A stretch of 64,000 nt of DNA from Pseudomonas fluorescens (GCF_019212185.1 NZ_CP078138.1:4198501-4262500); one strand, 5' to 3'; counted from the first letter of the stretch, positions 16,818-26,561 are shown. Notes: a model not told the origin generated them from the sequence alone. Program-made: numbers and translations.

Positions 16818-19800
16818 TCACTGCAATTGCAGCTCGCCTATCGGGAATGGCCTGCCCATCCTCACCCAATCCATGTACAAGCGCATCCGGTGTTCCAGCC
16901 GTGTCAGGCTGACGAACGGGTTTTGTACATCCAGCGCCGACAGCAGCACCTCAGTGCTCAACAGCTCCCACAGCTCCTGTGACGCGTCCACCTCCTCCAA
17001 CAGGTGCCAGACCCGCGCCTGAAGCCCTGAGTAATTCACCCGGAAATCGGCGGTACGGCTGAGGGGTTCGATCTGGCGCAGGAAACGTCCACCCTGAGGC
17101 TTGGCCAGCAGCCGCTGCCAGATCTGCTGCCTGAGTTCGACGTCCGCATCGGCCAAGCGCTCAAGCCAGACCTGCGGCTGGCTGACGCTGGCGTCGGCGG
17201 TGCCGAGCCACAGGTTCAAGCCGGTCTGCTGCCGATGGCTGACAATGCGCCGCAACGTGTCCTCATCCGTCAACGGGTTACCCCACAGTTGCACGCGGTC
17301 CCTGGCCACTGCCTGCGCCAACACGGCAGGCGGAACGCGTTTGATCTGGTTGTTGCTGAGGTCGAGCAGTTCCAGGGTGGGCTGCTCGGCAATGCCGATC
17401 GGGCAATAGCGGATGCCCGTGGCATGCAGGTTGAGGCGCCGCAGCGCCTGCATCCCCGACACCAGCGGCGGCACCGCCAACGGGTTCTCACTCAGGTCCA
17501 GCGTATGCAAATGTACCAGCCCCGCCAGCCGACCTGCGGCCTGTTCGTTCAGCGCCAGGCGGGTCGACTTGAGGTTCAGCTCCCGTAGCTGGCTCATGTT
17601 CCAGATTCCACGGGGAATGCCCGCCTCTAGCACGCCCTCGGGGTTTATCCGGCGCAGGTCGACACCCTCAAGGTTCAACCGACGCAGATTGGGAAAACAT
17701 TCCAGAAAGCTGTCCAGGTCCCCTGCACGCTTGACGGCAAACCCCTTCATCGACAACTCGACAACATTGGGAAACTTTGTGTTCAGTGCCGGCAGCGACA
17801 GGTAGCGCTCGAGGTCCATGTCCAGCTTGTAACCGACCATCTGACCGTCGACCAGCACGTGATGGCGGGCATCACCCATGTACTGCCAGAAGTTGATCAA
17901 CTCAGCCCCCAGTTCCTCTCTCACCTTGCGCTCGAAAAACAACGTCTGCTCGAGACGCTCAAGGTTCTCCTCCTCGATCTGTGCGGCATCCATGCCCAGG
18001 GCATCCTCTTGCCCTTCACGCAAAAACAGCTCGTCCAGGGCCTGCACGTCATACACAGCGCCATAGACCCACTGACTGAGATCAGCATCCAGTTGATACA
18101 GCTGGGTTTCCAGACGTGCCAGCTCCGCCATCGCCCTGGCGCCCAGGCCGTCAAGCAGCTCGATACCCTGCTGGCTGTTCAGCCCGGGATAGACCAATCG
18201 CAACTGAAATAGCTGCACATTGCGCGATAACGTCGCCCCCTGTGCGGTGTTCGGGTAGCCGCCGCCCCGCAGCCCGAGCGCCTCGAACGTCAGCCCGCCG
18301 TCCATGCGCTGCAGGCCATGGATGAGTTGCGCACGAGGCAATGCATGGTGGCGAATTTTCTCCTGCAAGTCCTCGACCGCTGCCAGCGGATCGAGTCCAA
18401 GGGCCTCGCGTTGCGCCGGGCTCAGCAGGTCGTGAAGCGCCTGGTACAGATTGCTCGCGCCTTGCGCGCCGAAGCCAGTGCCGACCTTGATCAAGCGCCG
18501 CACATCCGTGGATTCGAGCGCGCCCACGCGATCGACGATTCGTCCGCTGAGGGGACCGTCGAGCACTTCGATGCTCAGGGTCTGCGGCCAGCCGGGCAAG
18601 CGCGTCAGTGAATGCAGGGCCAGCACCTGGGTCTGCGGGTTGTCCAGCGATTGCAGGTAGAGCCCCTCATAGGCACGGCCCAGACGCACGTGTTGCTGGT
18701 ATTCGCTGAACTTGCCATCCAACTGACCCAGCAAACGCAGACTCTCCTGGGTTGAAGGGCTGGCGGCGAGGTCGACTCCCGTACGATCCAGCACATGTTC
18801 GATGGCGTTTTTCGGCAAGCCCGGGTACTGCTTCTGGAACAGCTTCACCCATCTGGAGTCGCTGTGTTGCTGCGCGGCGTAGCGTGCGTTGAATGCATCG
18901 GTGCGGGCCGGGCCGACGGGCATGGTGGCCAGCTCCTGGTCGATCCGAAAACGCTCCAGGGTGTCGGCCAATTGCGGGGTCGGAGCGCGTTGCCCAGCCT
19001 GCATCAGGCGCAGCATGTCGTCGTCGACCGGGCTGATGCGGGCGATTTGCGCCAGCACCTCATCGCTCAAGGTCGCGACCGGCGCGCCAATCCCGCGCAA
19101 CAATTGCACACGGGTGAGGGGCGCAACGGCAGCAGGGGTTTCGGCGGGGAGTTCGGGACCTGGCACCACGGCATCGGTCGGGGCAGCGTGCTCCGCCACC
19201 GCCTCAAGCGCACCCTCGCCATGCAGTGCCGCCGTCGCCCGCAACAGCGGCAGCGCGTTGAGCAGGCCGAACACCGTGCGGGTCAGCCCCGCCGCCTGAT
19301 CACCCGGCTCGCGACCATTGACGGCCTGGTCCAGGCCGTACCCGGCATCGATCAGGCCAGCCAACACCAACAGCCCTTCTCCGCCCGGGACAAACAGGGC
19401 CAACGGCGCGTAGCGATTGATCCATTGCACAACGGGCTCGACCAGGGCACTGAGGTTATCGCGGTTGACCTGGGCGTCGTCGCGAATCGTCTGAATGCTG
19501 AAAACTGCGGCCTGCTTCATGCTCAGGACCAGTTGCGCGAACGGATCGCAGCTCGCAGGAACTGTCTGCAGATGAATGTAGTCCGCCGGATCCCAATATC
19601 CATCGTTGTTGAAAAAACCATGGCCCTTTTTCAGTTGATGTTGGCGCGGGTATTGGCGCATGCCGTCCAGGGCGGTGAGCACCCCGGCGTGGAAGGTGCC
19701 GTCATCGCGGTCGTCCTCGGCAAAATGCGCGGCCAGGGCTTGCTTGCAATCGTCGTCGGCGGCCTGCTGGACGATCCAGCGGCGCATGGCCGCGATATCG

Positions 19801-20648
19801 GCAAACTGATGCAGCGGTGAGGCGTTGCCCGGCACATAAAGCAGGATTGTCGAGGCAGAGACACGGCGAAAGACCCACAGATCGCGACTGGTGTAGCGGT
19901 AGATCGCAAGACGTGCGGCTTCGACCTGGCTTCGAGTCGGTGCCGCCAGTTGTTCGAGTGTTAGCTGCGCCCATTGCTGGTCCGCAGGCAAACCGGCGGC
20001 TTGCAGCGCCAGTTCAAGCCCGTCTTGCGTGAGGCTGTTCTCCTGACGCTGCAGATAAGCGGCCATGACCAGGGCCAGCTTGACCGAGGTGCGCAGCGGA
20101 TAGGTTTGCGGGGCCATGATCGTGTCGTCTGCGGGCCAGGCCTTATCGACGTAGGCACTGAACCGATCCTTCAGATCGAGGCGCCAGACCCACGCCTTGA
20201 AGTCGGCGGGAGTGATGGGCAGTTGGGTCTGCGGGTCGTAGGTTTGCGGGGTGGTCTTGCGGTAGATCCCCTCATAACTGGCGTGATTGCCAGCCCCGAC
20301 ATAGGCAAACTCATCGACCTTGTCGATGATCTGCACGGCGGGGCCGATAGCCGGCGGCGTATAGAGGCCGAAGGCGGTTTCGCCAAAGCGTCCGTCGCCG
20401 ATCGTCTGGTGATTGTCCAATACCACCTGAGTCAGGCTCAGGGAACTTGCCACTTGCCCTTGTTCAACGCCATCAATCGCGGGGTGGCCGTGATAGCCGT
20501 AGTGGAGGTTGACCAGCAAGGCACTTTGCGGATCGATGTCCTGGCCCCATCGCTGCTCAATGAGTTGGTTGGCAAATTGCGCGGGGGTCTGGGGAAGCGC
20601 GGTACCGACCAGCGCCTGGAAGTCTTCGCGTGGCTGCGGGGTGTTCAT
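16818..20648 (-). CDS. DUF6543 / leucine-rich-repeat protein, NEL-like C-terminus without catalytic Cys
   Basis: The 1276-residue product starts at the ATG with AGGAA seven bases upstream. The N-terminal half resembles the DUF6543 (dermonecrotic-toxin-like) region of large Pseudomonas proteins. Leucine-rich repeats lie around residues 950-1130 (LRRLNLEGVDL, LRELNLKSTRL, LHTLDLSENPL, LELLDLSNNQI). The last 140 residues (from near QVWLERLADADVELRQQIWQRLL to LEHRMRLYMDW) resemble the helical NEL ubiquitin-ligase domain that ends many of these proteins. The usual Cys-x-Asp segment appears as a Cys-free stretch (LLSALDVQNPF), and no Cys follows the repeats. No signal peptide is seen. An effector or toxin-like role is inferred from the family. 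Confidence 0.75.
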   Translation of the reverse strand: MNTPQPREDFQALVGTALPQTPAQFANQLIEQRWGQDIDPQSALLVNLHYGYHGHPAIDGVEQGQVASSLSLTQVVLDNHQTIGDGRFGETAFGLYTPPAIGPAVQIIDKVDEFAYVGAGNHASYEGIYRKTTPQTYDPQTQLPITPADFKAWVWRLDLKDRFSAYVDKAWPADDTIMAPQTYPLRTSVKLALVMAAYLQRQENSLTQDGLELALQAAGLPADQQWAQLTLEQLAAPTRSQVEAARLAIYRYTSRDLWVFRRVSASTILLYVPGNASPLHQFADIAAMRRWIVQQAADDDCKQALAAHFAEDDRDDGTFHAGVLTALDGMRQYPRQHQLKKGHGFFNNDGYWDPADYIHLQTVPASCDPFAQLVLSMKQAAVFSIQTIRDDAQVNRDNLSALVEPVVQWINRYAPLALFVPGGEGLLVLAGLIDAGYGLDQAVNGREPGDQAAGLTRTVFGLLNALPLLRATAALHGEGALEAVAEHAAPTDAVVPGPELPAETPAAVAPLTRVQLLRGIGAPVATLSDEVLAQIARISPVDDDMLRLMQAGQRAPTPQLADTLERFRIDQELATMPVGPARTDAFNARYAAQQHSDSRWVKLFQKQYPGLPKNAIEHVLDRTGVDLAASPSTQESLRLLGQLDGKFSEYQQHVRLGRAYEGLYLQSLDNPQTQVLALHSLTRLPGWPQTLSIEVLDGPLSGRIVDRVGALESTDVRRLIKVGTGFGAQGASNLYQALHDLLSPAQREALGLDPLAAVEDLQEKIRHHALPRAQLIHGLQRMDGGLTFEALGLRGGGYPNTAQGATLSRNVQLFQLRLVYPGLNSQQGIELLDGLGARAMAELARLETQLYQLDADLSQWVYGAVYDVQALDELFLREGQEDALGMDAAQIEEENLERLEQTLFFERKVREELGAELINFWQYMGDARHHVLVDGQMVGYKLDMDLERYLSLPALNTKFPNVVELSMKGFAVKRAGDLDSFLECFPNLRRLNLEGVDLRRINPEGVLEAGIPRGIWNMSQLRELNLKSTRLALNEQAAGRLAGLVHLHTLDLSENPLAVPPLVSGMQALRRLNLHATGIRYCPIGIAEQPTLELLDLSNNQIKRVPPAVLAQAVARDRVQLWGNPLTDEDTLRRIVSHRQQTGLNLWLGTADASVSQPQVWLERLADADVELRQQIWQRLLAKPQGGRFLRQIEPLSRTADFRVNYSGLQARVWHLLEEVDASQELWELLSTEVLLSALDVQNPFVSLTRLEHRMRLYMDWVRMGRPFPIGELQLQ

Positions 20649-20775
20649 GGTGCAATTCCTTTGCAGTGGGTCTTGAGGCACTGAGCCTATGCCAATTGCC
20701 CCACTGAGCTACGCCGGAAAGCACTGCCACGCTGTATTGAAATTACCTCGCCTTGCGTCAGAAAGCAGCGCTTAC

Positions 20776-20818
20776 AAAAAAGCCCTGGCACCTTAGCGAA
20801 CGCAGGTGTCAGGGCTTG
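20776..20818 (-). terminator. rho-independent terminator of sohB
   Basis: On the minus strand, AAGCCCTGACACCT pairs with AGGTGCCAGGGCTT around a ten-base loop, followed by a T-run (TTTTTT). It starts about 16 bases after the sohB stop. Confidence 0.85.
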
Positions 20819-20833
20819 AAATCAATCGCGGAC

Positions 20834-21856
20834 TTACCAGAAGCGTTGTTGCGTCAGTCGGCTCCACCAGGTCAGCAGCAGGCGATCCACCGAGCCGCTG
20901 GCCGCCAGCCCGATCCGCTCCTGCAGGCTCTTGCGCTCGGCATAGTGCAGGTGGAACAACTCGGCGCCCTTGGCCCGCTCGGCGAGGTATTCGTCGCTGG
21001 TTTTCAGCTCATCGACCAGCTGTTTTTCCAGCGCCGCGATACCCAGCCAGACTTCGCCGGTGGCCACTTCATCAATGGCCAGTTGCGGGCGATAGCGCGC
21101 CACGAAGTTCTTGAACAGTTCATGGGTGACGTCCAGGTCTTCCTGGAACTTTTCCCGGCCCTTCTCGGTGTTTTCACCGAACACGGTCAGGGTGCGTTTG
21201 TATTCGCCGGCCGTCAGCACTTCGAAGTCGATGTCGTGTTTTTTCAGCAGGCGATTGACGTTGGGCAACTGCGCCACCACCCCAATCGAACCGAGCACGG
21301 CAAAGGGCGCGCTGATGATCTTCTCGCCGATGCAAGCCATCATGTAGCCACCGCTGGCCGCGACCTTGTCGATGCACACCGTCAGCGGCACCCCGGCCTG
21401 GCGGATGCGCGCCAGCTGCGAGGACGCCAGGCCGTAGCTGTGGACCATGCCACCGCCGCTTTCCAGGCGCAGCACCACTTCATCCTTGGGCGTGGCCAGG
21501 GTCAGCAGCGCGGTGATTTCGTGACGCAGGCTTTCGGTGGCCGAGGCCTTGATGTCGCCATCGAAGTCCAGCACGAACACCCGGGGCTTGGCCTCGGGCT
21601 TTTTCTTCTGTTTCTTGTCGGACTTGGCTTCGGATTTGCGCAGGGCCTTGAGCTGATCCTTGTCGAGCAAGGTCTGCTCCAGACGCTCGCGCAGCCCCTT
21701 GTAGAAATCATTGAGCTTGCTGACCTGCAACTGACCGGCGGCCTTGCGCCGACCTTTGCTGCGCAACGAGGCAAAACTCACCAGCACCACCAGGATGGCG
21801 ATCACCAGGGTAACGGTCTTGGCGAGAAAACTGGCGTACTCGGACAAAAACTCCAC
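20834..21856 (-). CDS. sohB: inner-membrane-anchored S49 protease SohB
   Basis: The 340-residue product has an N-terminal membrane helix (residues 8-30), a Lys/Glu-rich linker (KKQKKKPEAKP, about 80-90) and an S49 peptidase domain. The catalytic Ser168 lies in DKVAASGGYMMAC and the general-base Lys220 in GEYKRTLTVFGENTEKG. LESGGGMVHSYGLA forms the oxyanion-side loop. SohB-type enzymes cut membrane or periplasmic peptides. The length matches the family. It is monocistronic with a strong terminator. Confidence 0.94.
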   Translation of the reverse strand: MEFLSEYASFLAKTVTLVIAILVVLVSFASLRSKGRRKAAGQLQVSKLNDFYKGLRERLEQTLLDKDQLKALRKSEAKSDKKQKKKPEAKPRVFVLDFDGDIKASATESLRHEITALLTLATPKDEVVLRLESGGGMVHSYGLASSQLARIRQAGVPLTVCIDKVAASGGYMMACIGEKIISAPFAVLGSIGVVAQLPNVNRLLKKHDIDFEVLTAGEYKRTLTVFGENTEKGREKFQEDLDVTHELFKNFVARYRPQLAIDEVATGEVWLGIAALEKQLVDELKTSDEYLAERAKGAELFHLHYAERKSLQERIGLAASGSVDRLLLTWWSRLTQQRFW

Positions 21857-22063
21857 ATGGACTCCTTAACGACGGTGCGCCGCTGATAAACACGGGCGCG
21901 GGATGTCCCCAGCATACCCATGCGCTTGACTTGCGGCCAGCCGGGAAACAGTCTGTCAGCGGCCTCCAACCTACATTTCAAACAAGCGTATGTTTTTTCA
22001 TTGACAGCTCTTCGCCATCCTCATAACCTCGCCAAACCTTCAACGTACCGGGACGACGCGGAC

Positions 22064-22774
22064 GTGGGCAGCATCTATCTGATACGACATGGCCAAGCCT
22101 CCTTTGGTGCAGACGACTACGACGTGTTGTCGCCGACCGGTGTTCGCCAGGCAGAAGTCCTCGGCAGCCACCTGGCTGAACTGGGCCTGAGCTTCGATCG
22201 CTGCCTGGCCGGCGACCTGCGCCGCCAGCAACACACCGCCACCAGCGCCCTCGCCCAATTCGGCGCCGTGGGCCTGCCGGTGCCGGTCCTGGAAACCGAT
22301 CCGGCGTTCAACGAATTCGATGCCGACGCGGTGATCCGGGCGCTGCTCCCCGAACTGCTGCCGCAAGAGCCAGAAGCCCTGAACATCCTGCGCAACGCGG
22401 CGCAGAACCGTGGCGAGTTCCAGCGCATCTTCGCCCTGATCATCGAGCGCTGGCTGGCCGGCACCTATGATCCGCCGGGCCTGGAAAGCTGGCTGGGCTT
22501 TGTCGAACGGGTACAGGCCGGTTTGCAACGGATTCTCGAGCAGGCCGACAACACCCAGAAGATCGCCGTGTTCACCTCCGGCGGGACCATCACCGCCCTG
22601 CTCCACCTGATCACCCAAATGCCCGCCAAACAGGCTTTCGAGCTGAACTGGCAAATCGTCAACACCTCGCTCAACCACCTGAAATTTCGGGGTCGCGAGG
22701 TGGCCCTGGCTTCCTTCAACAGTCATGCCCACCTGCAACTGTTGAAGGCCCCGGAACTCATCACTTTCCGCTGA
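22064..22774 (+). CDS. histidine phosphatase superfamily protein
   Basis: The 236-residue product starts at the GTG at 22064 (GSIYLIRHGQASFG), where the family normally begins; the upstream in-frame extension looks non-coding. The phosphate-binding signature LIRHGQ is near residue 8, with AGDLRRQQHTA near 60 and FTSGGTITALLHLI near 180. The usual second active-site His of phosphoglycerate-mutase-like enzymes appears as Ser in FTSGG. The substrate is not known. An SCP2 gene follows 51 bases downstream, and the two probably share a transcript. Confidence 0.85.
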   Translation: MGSIYLIRHGQASFGADDYDVLSPTGVRQAEVLGSHLAELGLSFDRCLAGDLRRQQHTATSALAQFGAVGLPVPVLETDPAFNEFDADAVIRALLPELLPQEPEALNILRNAAQNRGEFQRIFALIIERWLAGTYDPPGLESWLGFVERVQAGLQRILEQADNTQKIAVFTSGGTITALLHLITQMPAKQAFELNWQIVNTSLNHLKFRGREVALASFNSHAHLQLLKAPELITFR

Positions 22775-22825
22775 GTCCGGATAACTGTGACCCTTGCTGT
22801 AACACCCCAAGAAAAGGATCGAACC

Positions 22826-23140
22826 ATGACCAACGTAGCTGACGCCGTACAAGCAATGAAAGCCAAGTTCAACCCAGCCGCTGCTGCCGGCCTGGACCTG
22901 GTCTTCGGTTTCCGTATCGACGACGACAAGCACTTTTCGCTGATCGTTAAAGACAGCACCTGCGAGCTGAAAGAAGGCGAGAACCCGGACGCCCAGGTGA
23001 CTCTGGTCATGGACGCTGAAACCCTGCAAGGCATCGTCAGCGGCGAAACCGACGGCATGCAAGCCTTCATGGGCGGCAAACTGCGCGCTGAAGGCGACAT
23101 GATGCTGGCGATGAAACTGTCCGAGCTGTTCCCGGCCTAA
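22826..23140 (+). CDS. SCP2 sterol-binding domain protein
   Basis: The 104-residue protein consists of a single SCP2 domain: VADAVQAMKAKFNP, then LIVKDSTCELKEGENPDAQVTLVMDAETL, then MQAFMGGKLRAEGDMMLAMKLSELF. The start has AAAGGA upstream. SCP2 domains bind fatty-acyl or other hydrophobic ligands, probably in the cytoplasm; it is a stand-alone carrier here. Confidence 0.92.
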   Translation: MTNVADAVQAMKAKFNPAAAAGLDLVFGFRIDDDKHFSLIVKDSTCELKEGENPDAQVTLVMDAETLQGIVSGETDGMQAFMGGKLRAEGDMMLAMKLSELFPA

Positions 23141-23180
23141 GACCACGGCTTCCCCCTGGAGGCCCTGTTGGCTGCACACG

Positions 23181-23203
23181 AATCCCGCCGTCCTGGCGGG
23201 ATT
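23181..23203 (+). terminator. hairpin after the SCP2 gene
   Basis: AATCCCGCC and GGCGGGATT form a nine-pair stem with a five-base loop, about 40 bases after the SCP2 stop. It lacks a clear T-run. Confidence 0.55.
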
Positions 23204-23264
23204 CGTCGTTCAAGGGCCCGCCCCTTGCCTTACACTGCATGCCCCTTACGTTAGCGATTGGCCC

Positions 23265-24125
23265 ATGGACATCGATCTCGCCCGCACTTTCCTGGAAATC
23301 GTCCGTTGTGGCAGCCTCGCCGCCGCCGCGGAAAAACTGCATGTCACCCAGACCGCCATCACCGCGCGGGTGCAAAAGCTCGAAAGCCAGCTGGCCAGTA
23401 CCCTGTTCGTGCGCAACCGTGCCGGTGCTCGCCTGACCGCCGATGGCGAGGCCTTCGTGGTTTACGCCAATCACATGGTCCAGGCCTGGGAAGCGGCGCG
23501 CCGCGATTTGCCGCTGCCGGACGGTTACCGCAATGTGCTGCACATCGGCGGCGAAACCAGTTTGTGCAATCCCCTGATGCTCAGTTGGACCCGGGAGATC
23601 CGCGCTCGAATTCCCACCTATGCCCTGCGCACCGAAATCGACACTGGCGAAAGCCTGCTCAAGCAGTTGGAAGTGGGCGTACTGGATGCGGCGCTGGTGT
23701 ATCAACCCGAATACTGGCCGCGCCTGCAAGTCGAGCAACTGTTGGAAGAAAAGCTGATCCAGGTGCGCCTGCGCACGCAACCCGAGCCTTACGTGTACAT
23801 CGACTGGGGCAGCGACTTTCGCCGTCAGCACGATGCCGCCTTGCCCGACAAGGCCCGCGCCGCGCTGACCTTCAACCTCGGCCCGCTGGCCTTGCAATAC
23901 ATTCTGCAAAACGGTGGTACCGGCTATTTTCGGACCCGGGTGGTGCAGTCCTATCTCGACAGCGGCGTGCTGGAACGGGTGCCCAAGGCCCCAGAATTCA
24001 GCTACCCGACCTTCCTCGTGTACTCGCGCGATCGCGACTCCCAGGTGCTGCAGCAGGCGTTCGATTTGCTGCGTGCACTGGTCCGGGCTGACTGTGACTG
24101 GTCGCAGCGCTGGGATCCGTTTTAG
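23265..24125 (+). CDS. LysR-family transcriptional regulator
   Basis: The 286-residue product has an N-terminal winged helix-turn-helix (DLARTFLEIVRCGSLAAAAEKLHVTQTAITARVQKLE, residues 3-40) and a C-terminal LysR substrate domain. The effector is unknown. The next gene on the same strand starts about 100 bases later. No divergent target is adjacent on the left, so its regulon cannot be inferred from position. Confidence 0.9.
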   Translation: MDIDLARTFLEIVRCGSLAAAAEKLHVTQTAITARVQKLESQLASTLFVRNRAGARLTADGEAFVVYANHMVQAWEAARRDLPLPDGYRNVLHIGGETSLCNPLMLSWTREIRARIPTYALRTEIDTGESLLKQLEVGVLDAALVYQPEYWPRLQVEQLLEEKLIQVRLRTQPEPYVYIDWGSDFRRQHDAALPDKARAALTFNLGPLALQYILQNGGTGYFRTRVVQSYLDSGVLERVPKAPEFSYPTFLVYSRDRDSQVLQQAFDLLRALVRADCDWSQRWDPF

Positions 24126-24227
24126 CGCATTCAGCGCTTCAATAGCTGCCGATCACTCAGATCCATTGGCCGGATAAATTGGCCGCGACTAATCTGCTGT
24201 CAATAACAACGACAACAGGTGATCGCG

Positions 24228-25379
24228 GTGAGGCAAACCACGCAGGCATTTCGCAGCCGTTACCGGGCGGACATCCATCGTTTCTACAATCCCTGGCTGC
24301 ATGCGGGGTTTGTGCTGATCTTCGGCATCGGCGCCATCGGCCTGTTCTGCTCTTCCCTGGATCAGGTCAGCGCGGCGCAATGGCTGACGGTTCCACTGAC
24401 ATTGCTGCTGTTCAACTTCGCGGTCTACGGGGTGCACCGCCATCTCGGGCATCACAAGCATGCCTTCGCCCGCCTGTTCTACGCACGGCACACCGGCGAT
24501 CACCACAGTTTCTTCGCTCCCGGACACATGGCTTACGACAGCGCACGGGACTGGCGTGTGATCCTCTTTCCAGCCTGGCTGATCGTGCTGCACACTCTGC
24601 TGTTCGCCCTGCCCGCCTGGTGGCTGCTGAAACAGCTCGATAGCAACGTCGCCGCGCTGTTTGCCAGCTGCCTGGTGCTCGGCTACCTGATCTACGAGGT
24701 GTTTCACGCCTGTGAACACCTGCCCGCCGACCATCCCCTGAGCCAGATGCCGTGGATCCGCCAGATGCGCCGCCTGCATGAACTGCATCATCGGCGCGAA
24801 TTGATGCAGGCGCGCAATTTTAATATCGTTCTGCCACTGGCCGACTACCTGTTCGGCACCCTGTATTGGGAAGACGAACCGGACCACGCCCATCCCTCAT
24901 CGAGAATGCCCATGACCCGTCTGCAGCATCAGATCGACATTGCCCGCGAGCCCATTGCCGTCCTGGCCTATGCCAGTACCGTCAGCCGCTGGCCGGAGTG
25001 GCACCCGTCCTCGCTGCGCGTCGCCGGCCCTCCGGGGCCTTTGCATGCAGGGGCGCGATTCGAGGAAGACATTCATGCCGGAGGCCGTGCCGGACACTTG
25101 AGCTGGGAGGTCAGTGAGTACCTGCCGGGACGCCGCTGGAGCGCCCGGGCCCAGGGCGATCACGGACTGGAACTGCAATTGACCTATGAATGCACCGGCG
25201 ACAGCGCTGACACCCGCTTCGTGCGCACCCTGGAATATCGCTTCAGCAGCCTGTGGATGCGCCTGGTCAATCAGTTACTGCTCAAGCGGCGGATCGAGCG
25301 TGAGTCGGCAGTTTCGATGCTGGCCCTGCGCGACATGGCACTGCTACCCCAGTCAATCAATGCCGGAGTCCTCGCCTGA
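24228..25379 (+). CDS. fatty acid hydroxylase/sterol desaturase fused to an SRPBCC domain
   Basis: The product has about 383 residues and starts at the GTG at 24228 with AGGTGA upstream; a GTG nine bases earlier lacks a ribosome site. The first 225 residues form an integral-membrane di-iron hydroxylase domain. The His boxes are HRHLGHH, HTGDHH, HACEH and HELHH, with hydrophobic segments near residues 25-45, 55-70 and 125-160. From about residue 235 there is a soluble lipid-binding SRPBCC-like domain (ASTVSRWPEWHPSSLRV ... GPLHAGARFEED). The fusion suggests that a hydrophobic substrate is held by the C-terminal cup for hydroxylation, which is inference. The next gene overlaps its stop by one base. 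Confidence 0.75.
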   Translation: MRQTTQAFRSRYRADIHRFYNPWLHAGFVLIFGIGAIGLFCSSLDQVSAAQWLTVPLTLLLFNFAVYGVHRHLGHHKHAFARLFYARHTGDHHSFFAPGHMAYDSARDWRVILFPAWLIVLHTLLFALPAWWLLKQLDSNVAALFASCLVLGYLIYEVFHACEHLPADHPLSQMPWIRQMRRLHELHHRRELMQARNFNIVLPLADYLFGTLYWEDEPDHAHPSSRMPMTRLQHQIDIAREPIAVLAYASTVSRWPEWHPSSLRVAGPPGPLHAGARFEEDIHAGGRAGHLSWEVSEYLPGRRWSARAQGDHGLELQLTYECTGDSADTRFVRTLEYRFSSLWMRLVNQLLLKRRIERESAVSMLALRDMALLPQSINAGVLA

Positions 25380-26476
25380 TGCGCCGTGAACCCCGTCGCA
25401 TCAGCGTCAGTCGCTTTTTGCTGATGGTGATCGTGTTGATCGGCCTGTTCCTGCTACTGGCGCCGACCAAGGTGCAACCGGTGGCCTGGAAACCCGAGCC
25501 GGCGCCATCGCTGCAAACCGGAACCTACGCCGAGAACCAGAAGCTGCGTGATCTGGAGCATGTCGGCTCAACCAATATCGACGGGCCGGAAGCGCTGTTG
25601 CTGGAGGAAGGTTTCCTGATCAGCGGCCTCAATGACGGCAAGATTATCCGCAGCAGTCTCGATGGCCAGTCGCGCAAGGTGTTGATCGACACCGGAGGAC
25701 GCCCCTTGGGCCTGGCTCGCCACCCGGACGGCCGGCTGATCATTGCCGACGCGAAAAAGGGGTTGCTGGCCCTCGATGCGCAAGGTCAGTTGATCGTCCT
25801 GACCAAAGAAGCCAACAGCCTGCCGTTCGGTTTTACCGACGATGTGGTGATCGACAAGACCGGTCACTACGCCTATTTCAGCGACGCTTCCAGCCGCTGG
25901 GGCTACGGCCATGACGGCGAAGCGATCATCGAACATGGTGGCGACGGCCGGTTGCTGCGCTATGACTTTCAAACCGGCAAGACCGAAGTGCTGCTGGATC
26001 ACCTGCAGTTCGCCAATGGCGTCGCCCTTGGACCGCAGGACAGCTACGTGCTGGTCAATGAAACCGGGGCGTATCGCATCAGTCGTTATTGGTTGAGCGG
26101 GCCTATGGCTGGCACCCATGACGTGTTCATCGACAACTTGCCAGGCATGCCCGACAACCTCAGTTTCAATGGCCATGAGCGTTTCTGGGTGGCGCTGTAC
26201 ACGCCGCGCAACGCCTTGCTCGACGCCACTGCCGGGCAACCCTTCGTGCGCAAGATGATTGTCCGGGCCTTGATGGTCCTGCCCAAGCCCGCGGAGCGCC
26301 GGGCCTTTGTGGTGGGGGTGGATCTGCAGGGCAAGGTGATCGCCAATCTGCAGGATGCCGGCAGTGGCAATTACTCGCCGATCACCACCGTGCGTGAGTA
26401 CGGCGACTGGCTGTATTTCGGTTCGTTGAAGGCCAGCCACATGACGCGATTGCCGCTGGGCAAAGCGCTGCAATAG
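25379..26476 (+). CDS. SMP-30/strictosidine-synthase-like six-bladed propeller, membrane-anchored
   Basis: The 365-residue product has an N-terminal membrane anchor (residues 11-29, FLLMVIVLIGLFLLLAP). The rest is a six-bladed propeller of the SMP-30/gluconolactonase/strictosidine synthase type: NIDGPEALLL, GRPLGLARHPDGRLIIADAKKGLL, GFTDDVVIDKTGHYAYFSDASSRWG, LQFANGVALGPQDSYVLVNETG and MPDNLSFNGHERFWVAL. Such proteins hydrolyse lactones or related esters using a metal. It begins within the stop of the hydroxylase gene (TGATG), so the two probably act on the same lipid-like compound in sequence. Confidence 0.8.
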   Translation: MRREPRRISVSRFLLMVIVLIGLFLLLAPTKVQPVAWKPEPAPSLQTGTYAENQKLRDLEHVGSTNIDGPEALLLEEGFLISGLNDGKIIRSSLDGQSRKVLIDTGGRPLGLARHPDGRLIIADAKKGLLALDAQGQLIVLTKEANSLPFGFTDDVVIDKTGHYAYFSDASSRWGYGHDGEAIIEHGGDGRLLRYDFQTGKTEVLLDHLQFANGVALGPQDSYVLVNETGAYRISRYWLSGPMAGTHDVFIDNLPGMPDNLSFNGHERFWVALYTPRNALLDATAGQPFVRKMIVRALMVLPKPAERRAFVVGVDLQGKVIANLQDAGSGNYSPITTVREYGDWLYFGSLKASHMTRLPLGKALQ

Positions 26477-26506
26477 GCACGTAGGATGGGGGGCGCCTGA
26501 GAACCC

Positions 26507-26534
26507 TGTGGGAGCGAGCAGGCTCGCTCCCACA
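26507..26534. repeat. REP-type palindrome
   Basis: This is a perfect 13-2-13 palindrome: TGTGGGAGCGAGC, two bases, then the inverse. It is the GTGGGAGCG class of REP element common in P. fluorescens-group genomes, and sits in the gap between convergent genes where it may also stop transcription. Confidence 0.8.
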
Positions 26535-26561
26535 AAAGCTATAGCACTAGCGGCGCGAGGC

